Source: Chitinophaga pollutisoli (GTDB lineage Bacteria > Bacteroidota > Bacteroidia > Chitinophagales > Chitinophagaceae). From it: a stretch of DNA of 64,000 bases. This document shows, piece by piece, positions 1 to 8,137 of the stretch. The notes under the pieces were generated by a model that was not told where the DNA came from, did no database searches, and saw nothing but the letters and a program-made list of their open reading frames with translations. The stretch spans positions 3,968,001-4,032,000 of the forward strand of contig NZ_CP149822.1 in assembly GCF_038396755.1 (NCBI RefSeq), written 5' to 3'. Positions within the stretch are counted from its first letter, which is position 1. The number at the start of each line of letters is the position of its first letter. The translations under genes were made by a program, and so were the position numbers.

Positions 1-1857
1 CTCACCGATGCCGTACAGGTGGTTCAGGATCGTATCGATGACTTTTTGCGACTTCTCCGGTTTATTGATGAAGTAATATGAGAACGGCGCCTCATGGTCG
101 GGCTGGTTGCCGTGGCAATACTGACCGATCATCGATTCCACGTTCCGCGCGATGTGATTCGGGTTCCAGGGAACGGTGAACAGCGAGTCCAGCTTGGATT
201 CGAAACCCGCCGGGCCACCGTATAATTCAATCAGCCCGGGCATATCGTGCGGGGCGTAAAACGAAACCTGCCAGGCGTTCGCTTCGCGGTACATGTATTC
301 GTAATACGGATATTGCGGGTCGAAGGGCGTGATCCAATCGCCGTTTTCCAGTCGCCCGCGCATGAACCGCGTGGAAGGATCGAACATGTTGCGGTAATTT
401 TGCGAGCGTTGCATAAGCGTGCGATAGTTGGCCGAATCGCCCAGTGCGCGGGCCAGCTGCGCCAGGGAATAATCGTCGTACGCGTATTCCAGCGTTTTGG
501 AAACACCCGCTTTGGCCTTGGTTTCCACGTGCGGTTTTTCAATATGCGGATCGGAGATAAACCCTTTCTCGATATATTCCTTCACATGCGGACGGGCGCC
601 GGGTTCCATGTTCGCATTCTTCAGCAGGATTTCATACGTTCCCTTCACATCGAAATCGTTAATACCGCGCAAATAAGCACCCGCAATGGTGGAAGCGCCG
701 TGGTCGCCATGGAAGAAAGTGGGGATGAAACCGCGTTTGTCGCCCACGTCTTTCATCGACCTGATCACATCCAGCGCCACATCAGGCGCAAGCAATCCGA
801 GCAGTACATCTTTATTGCGATATGTATCCCAGAGTGAAGGTTCAGTGTAATACCGGAAGCCTTTATTGTCTTTCTGGCGTTTGGCGTCGGTGAAATCTCC
901 GTTCACATCGCTGCGCAGGGCGGGCCAGAGGAAGGAGCGGTAGAGGCTGGAGTAGAAAAGGCTGCGTTGTTTTTCGGTACCGCCTTTCACTTCCACTTTC
1001 GACAGCAGCTTTTCCCATTCCGCTTTGGCGGCGGCCCGGATGGCCGCGAAGGATTTGCCGCCGATTTCCTTGTCCAGGTTCTGTTTGGCATTTTCAGCGC
1101 TCACGAACGAAATCCCGATTTTCATTTCCACGGGTTTCTTGCCGTCTTCTAGCCACACCATTGCATGGCCGGAGCGTTTGCCCTCTTCTGATTTGTCAAG
1201 TTTTTTGATGTTCGTATTGAGGACGGCATAGAAATAAATACGCTCGCCCGTCTGCTGGTAGCCTTGCAGCACGTTCTTGCCCGTTTGCTCGATTCTCCAG
1301 TCGCTCACGCGGTTGTTGGATTTGGCGAGATCGAACAGGATGCGGCGGTTGGCGGGATGTTGATAGTCGTATTGATGGAAGCCCGCGCGGAGGGTGGAGG
1401 TGAGTTTCACATCCACGTTGTAATCGCTGAGGTATACCTGGTAAAACCCGGGTTCGGCGGATTCGCGCTGGTGGGAATAGCGCGACCCCGTGGCGGGGGC
1501 GCTTCCGGAAACGGGCAGCACGGGAATGTTGCAGAGGTTCCAGTGGCCTTTGTTGGTGTGGGTGAATGAGAGAATGACGGAGTCCTCGTATTCGTATCCC
1601 GCGCCGGAGCCGTATTCGGTCATCGGGCTGAGCTGCACCATGGCGTTGGGCAGCGAACTGCCGGGAAAGGTGAGCCCGGCCCAGGAACGCCAGCCTTCCG
1701 GCAGGTGGTAACCTACAATGGCGGAGTCGGTCAGCGGTTCGGTGCCGAGGAAAGTGTTCACGTACTTTGTAAAATTCCCGGCGGATTGTCCATATCCTTC
1801 ATTTGCCTGCATCATCAGCATGCCGGCAAGGCAGATCATGAGCCTTTTCATCATCAT
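1..1857 (-). CDS. GH92 family alpha-mannosidase, exported, C-terminus beyond left edge
   Basis: The reading frame begins at an ATG cluster (1857, 1854, 1851) and runs open to base 1, so about 619 residues are present and the C-terminus is missing. A signal peptide ending near residue 24 (...EGYGQ) suggests Sec export. The sequence has the hallmarks of glycoside hydrolase family 92: the N-terminal sandwich domain (VNTFLGT start, SHTNKGHWN), then the (alpha/alpha)6 domain with FFHGDHGAST near residue 383, EANAWQVSFYAPHD and the loop CHGNQPDHEAPF. GH92 enzymes are calcium-dependent exo-alpha-mannosidases. The general acid normally lies in GNEP; here it is Gln585 (codon at 103-105), as in the subgroup known to cleave mannose-1-phospho-6-mannose. 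The second catalytic region with the base aspartates is off the edge. Family assignment is firm; substrate is inferred. Confidence 0.93.
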   Translation of the reverse strand, partial: MMMKRLMICLAGMLMMQANEGYGQSAGNFTKYVNTFLGTEPLTDSAIVGYHLPEGWRSWAGLTFPGSSLPNAMVQLSPMTEYGSGAGYEYEDSVILSFTHTNKGHWNLCNIPVLPVSGSAPATGSRYSHQRESAEPGFYQVYLSDYNVDVKLTSTLRAGFHQYDYQHPANRRILFDLAKSNNRVSDWRIEQTGKNVLQGYQQTGERIYFYAVLNTNIKKLDKSEEGKRSGHAMVWLEDGKKPVEMKIGISFVSAENAKQNLDKEIGGKSFAAIRAAAKAEWEKLLSKVEVKGGTEKQRSLFYSSLYRSFLWPALRSDVNGDFTDAKRQKDNKGFRYYTEPSLWDTYRNKDVLLGLLAPDVALDVIRSMKDVGDKRGFIPTFFHGDHGASTIAGAYLRGINDFDVKGTYEILLKNANMEPGARPHVKEYIEKGFISDPHIEKPHVETKAKAGVSKTLEYAYDDYSLAQLARALGDSANYRTLMQRSQNYRNMFDPSTRFMRGRLENGDWITPFDPQYPYYEYMYREANAWQVSFYAPHDMPGLIELYGGPAGFESKLDSLFTVPWNPNHIARNVESMIGQYCHGNQPDHEAPFSYYFINKPEKSQKVIDTILNHLYGIGE

Positions 1858-2144
1858 AACGTTTGCTAAATCGATTCAGTAAATCGGGTGAACGCACAAT
1901 ATAGGCATCGCAGTTTGGAAATGAATCCCGAAACTGGATCAACGGTAAAGCGACGGGCGGAAAAAAAGCGAAGATTGTACCGACCGGGTTCAAATTAGTA
2001 CCAGCTTTGCCGCACGACACTAACTTTGGGCGATCCGGAGCCGAAAAACGGCAGTATTCCCGGTCGGATCAAATAAATTCCCTTTTTGATATACCGGGCT
2101 ACCGCAGCCCGAACTTTGCCAGCCGAATCAAGAACCTGAATCAA

Positions 2145-2391
2145 ATGTTCAAGCTTATCAGACTATTTATTATCCCATTTGTATGTAACTGCTTCTCCAC
2201 GATCGCCGTGGCGCAATCCACCTCCGCCGTTTCCGGCCAGGTGAGATCAGCTTCCGGCGAGCCGCTGTCCGATGCGGCGGTGACCATCCTGGGCACAAAC
2301 GCCGGGGCATACACCCAAAACGACGGACGCTTCCGCATCGGGAGCCTCAAACCCGGCAAATACACCCTCGTTATCAACACGCTCGGATACA
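2145..2391 (+). pseudogene. TonB-dependent receptor, N-terminal fragment (joined to another receptor fragment)
   Basis: From ATG 2145 the frame encodes a signal peptide (MFKLIRLFIIPFVCN... ending ...TIAVAQ) followed by a carboxypeptidase-regulatory-like beta-sandwich typical of Bacteroidota outer-membrane receptors (VSGQVRSASGEPLSDAAVTI, DGRFRIGSLKPGKYTLVI, LGY). Homology stops abruptly near 2391; the frame stays open by chance to 2552 but that part is the antisense of the neighbouring receptor fragment. Plug and barrel are absent. An in-frame ATG at 2007 is less likely because it places 46 unrelated residues before the signal peptide. Dead gene or rearrangement product. Confidence 0.75.
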
Positions 2392-2911
2392 CGTTGCCCT
2401 GCGGATCTACGTTGAGCGCCGGCGCTTTGCGGATCACATCGGCCGCGGCGCCGCCTTTGTTGCCGATATCGTTGCCGGCATTGTATACGAGCATGCCCGG
2501 TTTCTGTTCGATGAGTTGCTTGCGCGCTACCACCTGCACTTCGCCAAGCTGACGGAGGCTGGCGGAAAGAAAAAGGGTGTCTGCCATGGAATGCGCGCCG
2601 TTCGTGGCGTTGAGCGTCAGCTGCAGCGGACGGTGGCCTACGGAGGAAATCACCAGCCGGTAATGGCCCCGGCCCGGAAGCTGCAGACTGAGAGCAACGT
2701 TTTCTTTGGAATAAGCCGCGGCTACCGGCGCGTCTTTTTCATCCAGCACGCCGATGGTGACGTAAGGCATCGCATGACGCGATGCGGAATCCGCGATCAC
2801 GGCACGGATCACGGGGCCGGAAGCGCCCGTCTGCCCGAAGGCAGCCGGTCCGCCGGTGAATATAGAAGCGGGAAAAATAGCCGGGAATATTGCATGATAG
2901 ATAAGTCGCAT
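2392..2911 (-). pseudogene. TonB-dependent outer-membrane receptor, N-terminal fragment on opposite strand
   Basis: Starting at ATG 2911 on the minus strand there is a signal peptide (MRLIYHAIFPAIFPAS..., cleavage near AFGQ), a carboxypeptidase-like domain (YRLVISSVGHRPLQL) and the beginning of a plug domain (LGEVQVVARKQLIEQ, ADVIRKAPALNVDPQGNV). This is the outer-membrane beta-barrel receptor type, as in the intact gene at 46791-49256. Recognisable sequence ends at about 2392, where the next residues should be the conserved plug motif; instead the DNA continues as the antisense of the receptor fragment at 2145-2391. The frame runs on to 2141 without meaning. About three quarters of the gene is missing. 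Confidence 0.75.
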
Positions 2912-3067
2912 GGTCCGTTCACATTGTTTTGGGCCGCTAAATTCGCGCTTAACAAATGAGTGAGTTTATGTAAACGGGAGAAAGATTTGCGAGAACGGGA
3001 ATATTGAGGCGGAAACTTGGTTATTTTTACAGCAGCAATGTTGGTCTCCACTATTTAATCTATAAAC

Positions 3068-3802
3068 ATGGATGTTTCGAACTTCCCGCCGATCGGCGCG
3101 CTGCTGGTCTCTAAAATGATTATGGAAGAAGGCGCAAAACCCGGATTCCTGTACCGCGAAAAAAGGGCGGATGAAGAAGACAGCGGCTGGCGTATATTTT
3201 CGGGTCTGGAATCTGACGAATATGCCCAGGAGAATGACAACTTTGGACTTTACGCCGTCAGCGACGTGCTGGCCATTGATCCTTCCCTCGCGGCGCTCCT
3301 GCTGAAAGGCGTAGGCTCCGTGTATGAACGCGACGAGCAGGACGAATGGGTGAAAATAGTGGATTTCGAGATGGAAGATAATTACATCGAAACCCACGCA
3401 CTCACCGCCACCTGGCAAATCGATATCAATCATCTTTTTGAAAGAAGGGTGGAAGAAGGCGGTGACCTGCTGTACACCACCGGCGACAAATCCCTCCGGC
3501 TGACAATCTGGAAAGACGACAGCAAATCGCGCCAGCAACTTTATGACGAAACCCTCCAGTCCATCGCGCACCGCGAGCAAGACGAAGCCCCCACACTGGA
3601 ATCATTCGAATTCTCCGATGAAAACGGCGCCAAAACCGGGTACATGATCCTCGAATCGGATGGAGTGACCGAATACCATGTGATTTATGGTTTTAATATC
3701 GCGGACGGCGAAGTGCTGATGTCGGTGTTTTATTTCGACGAAGCGGCCGACCGTGAATGGGCGCTGCAGACATGGCAGGGCATCCGGGCGGTGAAGGGTT
3801 AA
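3068..3802 (+). CDS. DUF2185 (Imm33-type immunity) domain protein
   Basis: 244 residues, no signal peptide, acidic. The first ~85 residues match the DUF2185 pattern: GALLVSKMIMEEG, PGFLYREKRADEEDSGWRIF, SGLESDEYAQENDNFGLY, IDPSLAALL, GSVYERD. DUF2185 is also known as immunity family Imm33 in polymorphic-toxin systems. The C-terminal ~150 residues (TWQIDINHLFERR onward) form a second domain I do not recognise, so the protein is longer than a minimal immunity protein. No toxin gene, Rhs or VgrG-like neighbour lies beside it, so an immunity role is inferred only from the domain name; a housekeeping role is equally possible. Confidence 0.75.
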   Translation: MDVSNFPPIGALLVSKMIMEEGAKPGFLYREKRADEEDSGWRIFSGLESDEYAQENDNFGLYAVSDVLAIDPSLAALLLKGVGSVYERDEQDEWVKIVDFEMEDNYIETHALTATWQIDINHLFERRVEEGGDLLYTTGDKSLRLTIWKDDSKSRQQLYDETLQSIAHREQDEAPTLESFEFSDENGAKTGYMILESDGVTEYHVIYGFNIADGEVLMSVFYFDEAADREWALQTWQGIRAVKG

Positions 3803-3918
3803 TCATTTCATCCCATTTTACTTACATTCCATTCCCGGGAACCGACGGTGGGAGCGCTTCCGCATGCAGATGCGGCGGTGATGCCTTACTTTCGCGGCCA
3901 AACAGTACCCCGGCTCCC

Positions 3919-4878
3919 ATGAGTACAACTTTCCGCGCAGGCACCTGGCCCGAGGGGGCCGAATCCCTACCCCCTGATCCCGGTTTGATGAAACAATTCA
4001 AAAGGCAGGGCAATTTCAATATCCATCTACCCCTTTCCGTGATGCGCGGCATGGTGCACCTCGCCACCCGGCTGATGGCGCCCCGGTTGTTCAAAGGTTC
4101 CTTTCAACAGCAATATCATCGGATGTCAGTGGAGGACCGACAGGTGGGTGTGCGGATCGTCCGGCCCGCCGGGGCAGGCGTTTTGCCCGCCTTGCTGTAT
4201 CTCCACGGTGGCGGCGGATTGCTGACAGACAGTTCCAGTTACATCCGGGTGCTCAAAAACATCGCTGCCGCCGGAAACGTAGCCGTGGCGGGCCTGGATT
4301 ACCGCCGGGCGCCGGAGCATCCGTTTCCTGCAGGGCTCGACGATGCCATGGCAGCCTTGCATTGGCTGCACGCCAACGCTTCCGATTTAAAAATTGATCC
4401 GGATAAGATATCTATTGCGGGCGACAGCGCCGGTGGTAATCTGGCTGCCGGACTGGCGCTCCGCAACCGCGATGGGGCGGGGCTTCCGGTCTACAAACAG
4501 GTTTTGCTCAATGCCCGTGTTACGCATGTCAGGCATTTTCCGTCGATGGGTCAATTTGCGGAAGGGTATGGGCTCACGCGCGCGGCGATGCAATTTTTCG
4601 AATCGCGGTATTTCCGTTATCCCGCCGATGCGGCGAACATATACGCATCGCCGTTAGATGCACCTGATCTTACCGGCCTTCCACCCGCGTTGATCCTCAC
4701 ATCTGAATACGACCCGTTGCGCGACGAAGGCGAAGCTTATGCCTCGGCGTTGCATCAGGCGGGTGTGCCGGTTATTGCTGTCCGTTTTGCGGGGATGGCC
4801 CACACGGTAGTCGTGTTCGGCGCCACGAAATCCGCTGCGGCGAAGGCGCTGCAATTGATCGGGAAAGCGGTGCGATGA
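3919..4878 (+). CDS. Alpha/beta hydrolase, hormone-sensitive-lipase family esterase
   Basis: 319 residues, cytosolic. Oxyanion motif HGGGG begins at His96, nucleophile in GDSAGGN is Ser170, acid is Asp265 (SEYDPLRDE) and the histidine is His295 (GMAHTVVVF): a complete HSL-type catalytic set. These enzymes hydrolyse short acyl esters; the physiological substrate cannot be read from sequence. The frame is open from 3757, inside the previous gene, but ATG 3919 is the likelier start: upstream residues are unrelated to the family, and a promoter -7-like element (TACTTTCG, 3887-3894) lies just before it. It converges on the rph-like gene with 12 bp between stops. Confidence 0.9.
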   Translation: MSTTFRAGTWPEGAESLPPDPGLMKQFKRQGNFNIHLPLSVMRGMVHLATRLMAPRLFKGSFQQQYHRMSVEDRQVGVRIVRPAGAGVLPALLYLHGGGGLLTDSSSYIRVLKNIAAAGNVAVAGLDYRRAPEHPFPAGLDDAMAALHWLHANASDLKIDPDKISIAGDSAGGNLAAGLALRNRDGAGLPVYKQVLLNARVTHVRHFPSMGQFAEGYGLTRAAMQFFESRYFRYPADAANIYASPLDAPDLTGLPPALILTSEYDPLRDEGEAYASALHQAGVPVIAVRFAGMAHTVVVFGATKSAAAKALQLIGKAVR

Positions 4879-4890
4879 ACCGCGTGCATA

Positions 4891-7494
4891 TCAATCTTCC
4901 AAAATTTCCACCACTCCGTCTGTTCCGTTGATGCGGATGCGCTGGCCGTCCCTGATAAGCCTTGTAGCCCCGTCGACCGCTACCACGGCGGGTAAGCCAT
5001 ACTCCCGCGCGATCACTGCGCCGTGCGTCATCAATCCGCCAACCTCGGTGACGAGACCTTTAATCGTCACGAAAACGGGCGTCCAGCTGGGATCAGTGAA
5101 AGCGGTCACCAGGATGTCGCCGGGTTGTAGATTTGCGGATTCCATTTGCAAAATGACGCGCGCCCTTCCTTCTACGGTTCCCGGAGAAACAGGCAATCCT
5201 GCCAGCGCACCTGGTGGCAGGTGATCGCGGTGGTAGTTGCCGTTCAGGATCTCACCGTCGGAGGTGATGACCCGCGGCGGGGAAAGTTTTTCGTAATGGC
5301 GGTAAGCTTCTTTTCTTTCGCGGATGCAGGATGCGTCCGGTTTATGGGATGCCGATAAATCGCGGAGCTCCTCAAAACTCAGAAAATAAATATCCTCTTT
5401 ATCCGCTATGGCGCCGGCTTGCACGAGCGACTCCGCTTCCCGGAGCAGCGCCTGTTTGTAAATGAAATACCGGCTGATCATGGCATATTTCGGGTATTCG
5501 CGATAACCGGTATAACTGCGGAGCAGGCCGATCATGTGCTTCGTTTCCGCGGCTTTCGTCTCGCCGTCCGGCAATGCCTGCAGCCTTTGGAGTAGGGAAC
5601 GTTCCATATTTTCGGAAGCCTGTTTTCCCTGTTCGAACCTGCGTTTGCTTTCTCCCGGCGCTGTATTGCGGATATTGGTGAGCAGCAAGGGTATAAGCGC
5701 GGCGGGGTTTTCGGCCCAGCGGGGTTTGGTGATATCAATTTCGCCGGGGCAACGCATACCGAATCGATCGAGAAATTCCCGTATCGCGCGGACTATCGTT
5801 TCGCCGCCGTCGAATGGAAGAAGATCCTCCGGGAAGCGGCTCCCGTCGGATTGCTGCAGATGCGCCACGATGGCGGGGAATGGCCGGATGAGATCCGCCA
5901 CATCCAGGAGCGCGAGCCCCATTTCGGCGGTTACATTGCCGGGCGCCGATAACGACAATGAATCGCCTGCGTTCTTTTCACCAAGCCATTCCGCCATTTT
6001 TTCGTTGAGCCAGGTGTACGCGCTCATGGCGGTCAGGATGACGGGCAGATTTTGCGGGTCGGTCAGCTCTTTTTGCAGTTGCCCGCAGTTTTCCCTGATG
6101 AAATCCAGTAATGCAGGACCAGTTTTCGTCTGGATATCCTTTTGTAATGCCGCGATGGCGTGCTGGCTACGCCGGATCAGGCCGGGTACAATGTCGGAGT
6201 CGATGCCGATGGGTGGTTGAAAGAAAGCCGGCGGAAGGCTTTTGGCGTTGGGGGCGTTGGCTTCAGCCGGGATAAAATCTCCGCGGTTGATGATGGTGAG
6301 GAGCGCGTCTTTCATCAGGAGGTCCGACTGGCCGAGGGTTTCCAAAATCTTTTGCCGGCTGGCCGGAGCCGCCAGCATGGGGGCTACATCCACAAATAAC
6401 CTGCCGCCTGCCGTACGCATGGGCGCTACGGTAGTTAGCAGGTAAAATGACAAGCCCAGCGGTTTGATGGGATCGGTCATCATTTGCTGATGTCCTACGG
6501 AAATATACACGCGGTTACCGTTATCCGGGTTTGGCGGAATGGGGAAAAGCGTGGTGATGGGGCGGCTCTGCAGGATGTAAAACCTGCCGTCGGCGAGGCA
6601 CCATTCAATATCCTGCGGATCGCCCATTCCCGCCTCAATATTCCTGCCGAGGCGCGCCAGGGTAAGGATTTCCTTGTCGGACAGGGATGGAATATGTTGT
6701 TTTTCCGGAGGAAGGGCTAGGATTTCCGTGCCGTTTTCCGGAGCGGCAAATATGCCCTGTTTTTTTATGGCGATCTTTCTGCCGATAATCGCATCTTCAT
6801 GGCTAACCGTAAAATTGTCCGCATTTACGATTCCCGCAGCCAGGGCTTCTCCCAAGCCAAAACTCGCGTCGATCGACAGGATTTTTCTGTTGGAAGTCAT
6901 CGGGTCTGCCGTAAACATGATGCCCGCAACGTCGGGGGAAATCATTTGCTGTACGACCACGGCCATCGATACGTTGTGATGCGCAAATCCTTGCTGCATA
7001 CGGTATATGACGGCCCGCTCCGTGTACAGTGAAGCCCAGCATTTATGCATATGGCGCAGGATTTCAGCGGCGCCGGAAATATTTAGAAACGTATCCTGTT
7101 GCCCCGCGAACGAAGCGGAGGGAAGATCTTCGGCGGTAGCGCTTGAGCGAACGGCAAAGGATTGTCCGGTTCCCCAACCTTCCAGCCTGCGGGCGATTGC
7201 TTGTTCGATATCCGCGGGGACGGCCACGGCTTCAATTTCCCGGCGGATTTGAGCGCAGGTTTCCCGGATGGCGGAGAGGTCGCCGGTTTGCAATGCACGT
7301 AACTGGTCCAGGAGCGGCGGCAATGCAGGGTGTTGGGCGATCGCTTCTTCGTAAACGGCGGTGGTAACGCAGAAACCCTCCGGCACGGTAATTCCTTTCA
7401 TTCCGGAAAGCACGCCCAGTTGCGCGCCTTTCCCTCCGACAAGCGCGGCGTGCGTAGCGCCGGGTTCATTAAAACCGATGATATGGGCTGGCAT
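4891..7494 (-). CDS. rph: Rifampin phosphotransferase-like (PEP synthase family) enzyme
   Basis: 867 residues. The N-terminal ~310 residues are a PPDK/PEPS-type ATP-binding domain (LVGGKGAQLG, AVRSSATAEDLPSASFAGQQ, DIEWCLADGRFYILQSRPIT). A long middle domain follows, and the C-terminus is a swivelling phosphohistidine domain with GGLMTHGAVIAREYGLPAVV, the active histidine being His824. PEP synthases usually continue into a TIM-barrel pyruvate domain; this protein ends straight after the His domain. That order (ATP, substrate, His) and the length match rifampin phosphotransferase, which is about 867 residues with its histidine near 825 and transfers the beta-phosphate of ATP to the rifamycin ansa chain. 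The gene is the second of a marR-rph operon. Other members of this architecture act on unknown substrates, so resistance is inferred. Confidence 0.8.
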   Translation of the reverse strand: MPAHIIGFNEPGATHAALVGGKGAQLGVLSGMKGITVPEGFCVTTAVYEEAIAQHPALPPLLDQLRALQTGDLSAIRETCAQIRREIEAVAVPADIEQAIARRLEGWGTGQSFAVRSSATAEDLPSASFAGQQDTFLNISGAAEILRHMHKCWASLYTERAVIYRMQQGFAHHNVSMAVVVQQMISPDVAGIMFTADPMTSNRKILSIDASFGLGEALAAGIVNADNFTVSHEDAIIGRKIAIKKQGIFAAPENGTEILALPPEKQHIPSLSDKEILTLARLGRNIEAGMGDPQDIEWCLADGRFYILQSRPITTLFPIPPNPDNGNRVYISVGHQQMMTDPIKPLGLSFYLLTTVAPMRTAGGRLFVDVAPMLAAPASRQKILETLGQSDLLMKDALLTIINRGDFIPAEANAPNAKSLPPAFFQPPIGIDSDIVPGLIRRSQHAIAALQKDIQTKTGPALLDFIRENCGQLQKELTDPQNLPVILTAMSAYTWLNEKMAEWLGEKNAGDSLSLSAPGNVTAEMGLALLDVADLIRPFPAIVAHLQQSDGSRFPEDLLPFDGGETIVRAIREFLDRFGMRCPGEIDITKPRWAENPAALIPLLLTNIRNTAPGESKRRFEQGKQASENMERSLLQRLQALPDGETKAAETKHMIGLLRSYTGYREYPKYAMISRYFIYKQALLREAESLVQAGAIADKEDIYFLSFEELRDLSASHKPDASCIRERKEAYRHYEKLSPPRVITSDGEILNGNYHRDHLPPGALAGLPVSPGTVEGRARVILQMESANLQPGDILVTAFTDPSWTPVFVTIKGLVTEVGGLMTHGAVIAREYGLPAVVAVDGATRLIRDGQRIRINGTDGVVEILED

Positions 7495-7955
7495 GGCTTA
7501 CTTTTTTCGGTGAGCGATTGCATGGTGGCGTTCATAATATCGATGGCGCCGGCGAAATAACGTTCGATGACTTTCCTTTCCTTGCCCGAAAACGATGCCA
7601 TCAGTTCTTTTGATTTCGTGCGAAACTCCTTGTACAACGGCACGAAAAGCGCCATGATGTTATCGGATTCAGGCACGATGATAACTTTCCGCCGGTCGTT
7701 TTCCGCGTATTCCCTTTTTACCAGCTGCTTCTTTTCGAACCGGTCGATCAGCCCTGTAACTGCTCCTGTGGTGAGGCCCGTGAGTTTGGCGAGGTCGCCC
7801 GCCGTCATGGAGCCATTCTCCATGATGAAGCCCAAATATTTGTGATCCGTCCCCGAAAGCCCGGCTTTCCGGGCAATGGCTTCGTGCATCTGGATCGATG
7901 TAAAGGCGTAATGCTGGCTCAGTTTCCTGAGATCGCGGAGATCATCTTTGCCCAT
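7398..7955 (-). CDS. MarR family transcriptional regulator (3' end probably frameshifted)
   Basis: A winged-helix MarR protein: DHKYLGFIMENGSMTAGDLAK, TGLTTGAVTGLIDRFEKKQL (recognition helix), VKREYAENDRRKVIIV (wing). As written the frame ends at 7398, overlapping the downstream rph-like gene by 97 nt and adding ~30 residues that are the off-frame translation of the rph N-terminus. One more A in the A6 run at 7502-7507 (T run on the plus strand) would end the protein with LTEKK and a TAA at 7498-7500, three bases before the rph ATG, giving 152 residues, the usual MarR length. I think that is the true end. It probably represses its own operon through the palindrome just upstream. Confidence 0.9.
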   Translation of the reverse strand: MGKDDLRDLRKLSQHYAFTSIQMHEAIARKAGLSGTDHKYLGFIMENGSMTAGDLAKLTGLTTGAVTGLIDRFEKKQLVKREYAENDRRKVIIVPESDNIMALFVPLYKEFRTKSKELMASFSGKERKVIERYFAGAIDIMNATMQSLTEKSKPCQPISSVLMNPALRTPRLSEGKARNWACFPE

Positions 7956-7974
7956 TATTCTCTTATTTAATAAA

Positions 7975-7993
7975 TATCTTAGTTGCTAAGATA
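7975..7993. promoter_or_regulatory. Predicted MarR operator upstream of marR-rph
   Basis: A perfect inverted repeat, TATCTTAG / CTAAGATA with a 3-bp centre, sits 20 bp before the MarR start codon. Length, symmetry and AT-rich half sites fit operators of MarR dimers. No second copy is seen nearby. Autorepression relieved by a ligand is inferred. Confidence 0.6.
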
Positions 7994-8137
7994 AAGTGAT
8001 TTTATGAAAGAACAAGCGTGGAAATATATTTGAGGATTATTCGTAAATTGGGAATAGACGAGCTGAAGCATTTCCGGCCCCGCCCCATACGGGAATACCC
8101 CGAAAAATTTTGTCCGGCAGCATAGCGCTAAGTACTT

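Noticed and set aside
3822..4094. Minus-strand small gene over the esterase 5' region
   Set aside because: Antisense of a well-supported hydrolase, no motif.
7398..7494. A genuine 97-nt overlap of marR and rph
   Set aside because: The extra residues are off-frame rph sequence and a single added A gives the normal MarR length with a stop just before rph; more likely an error than an overlap.
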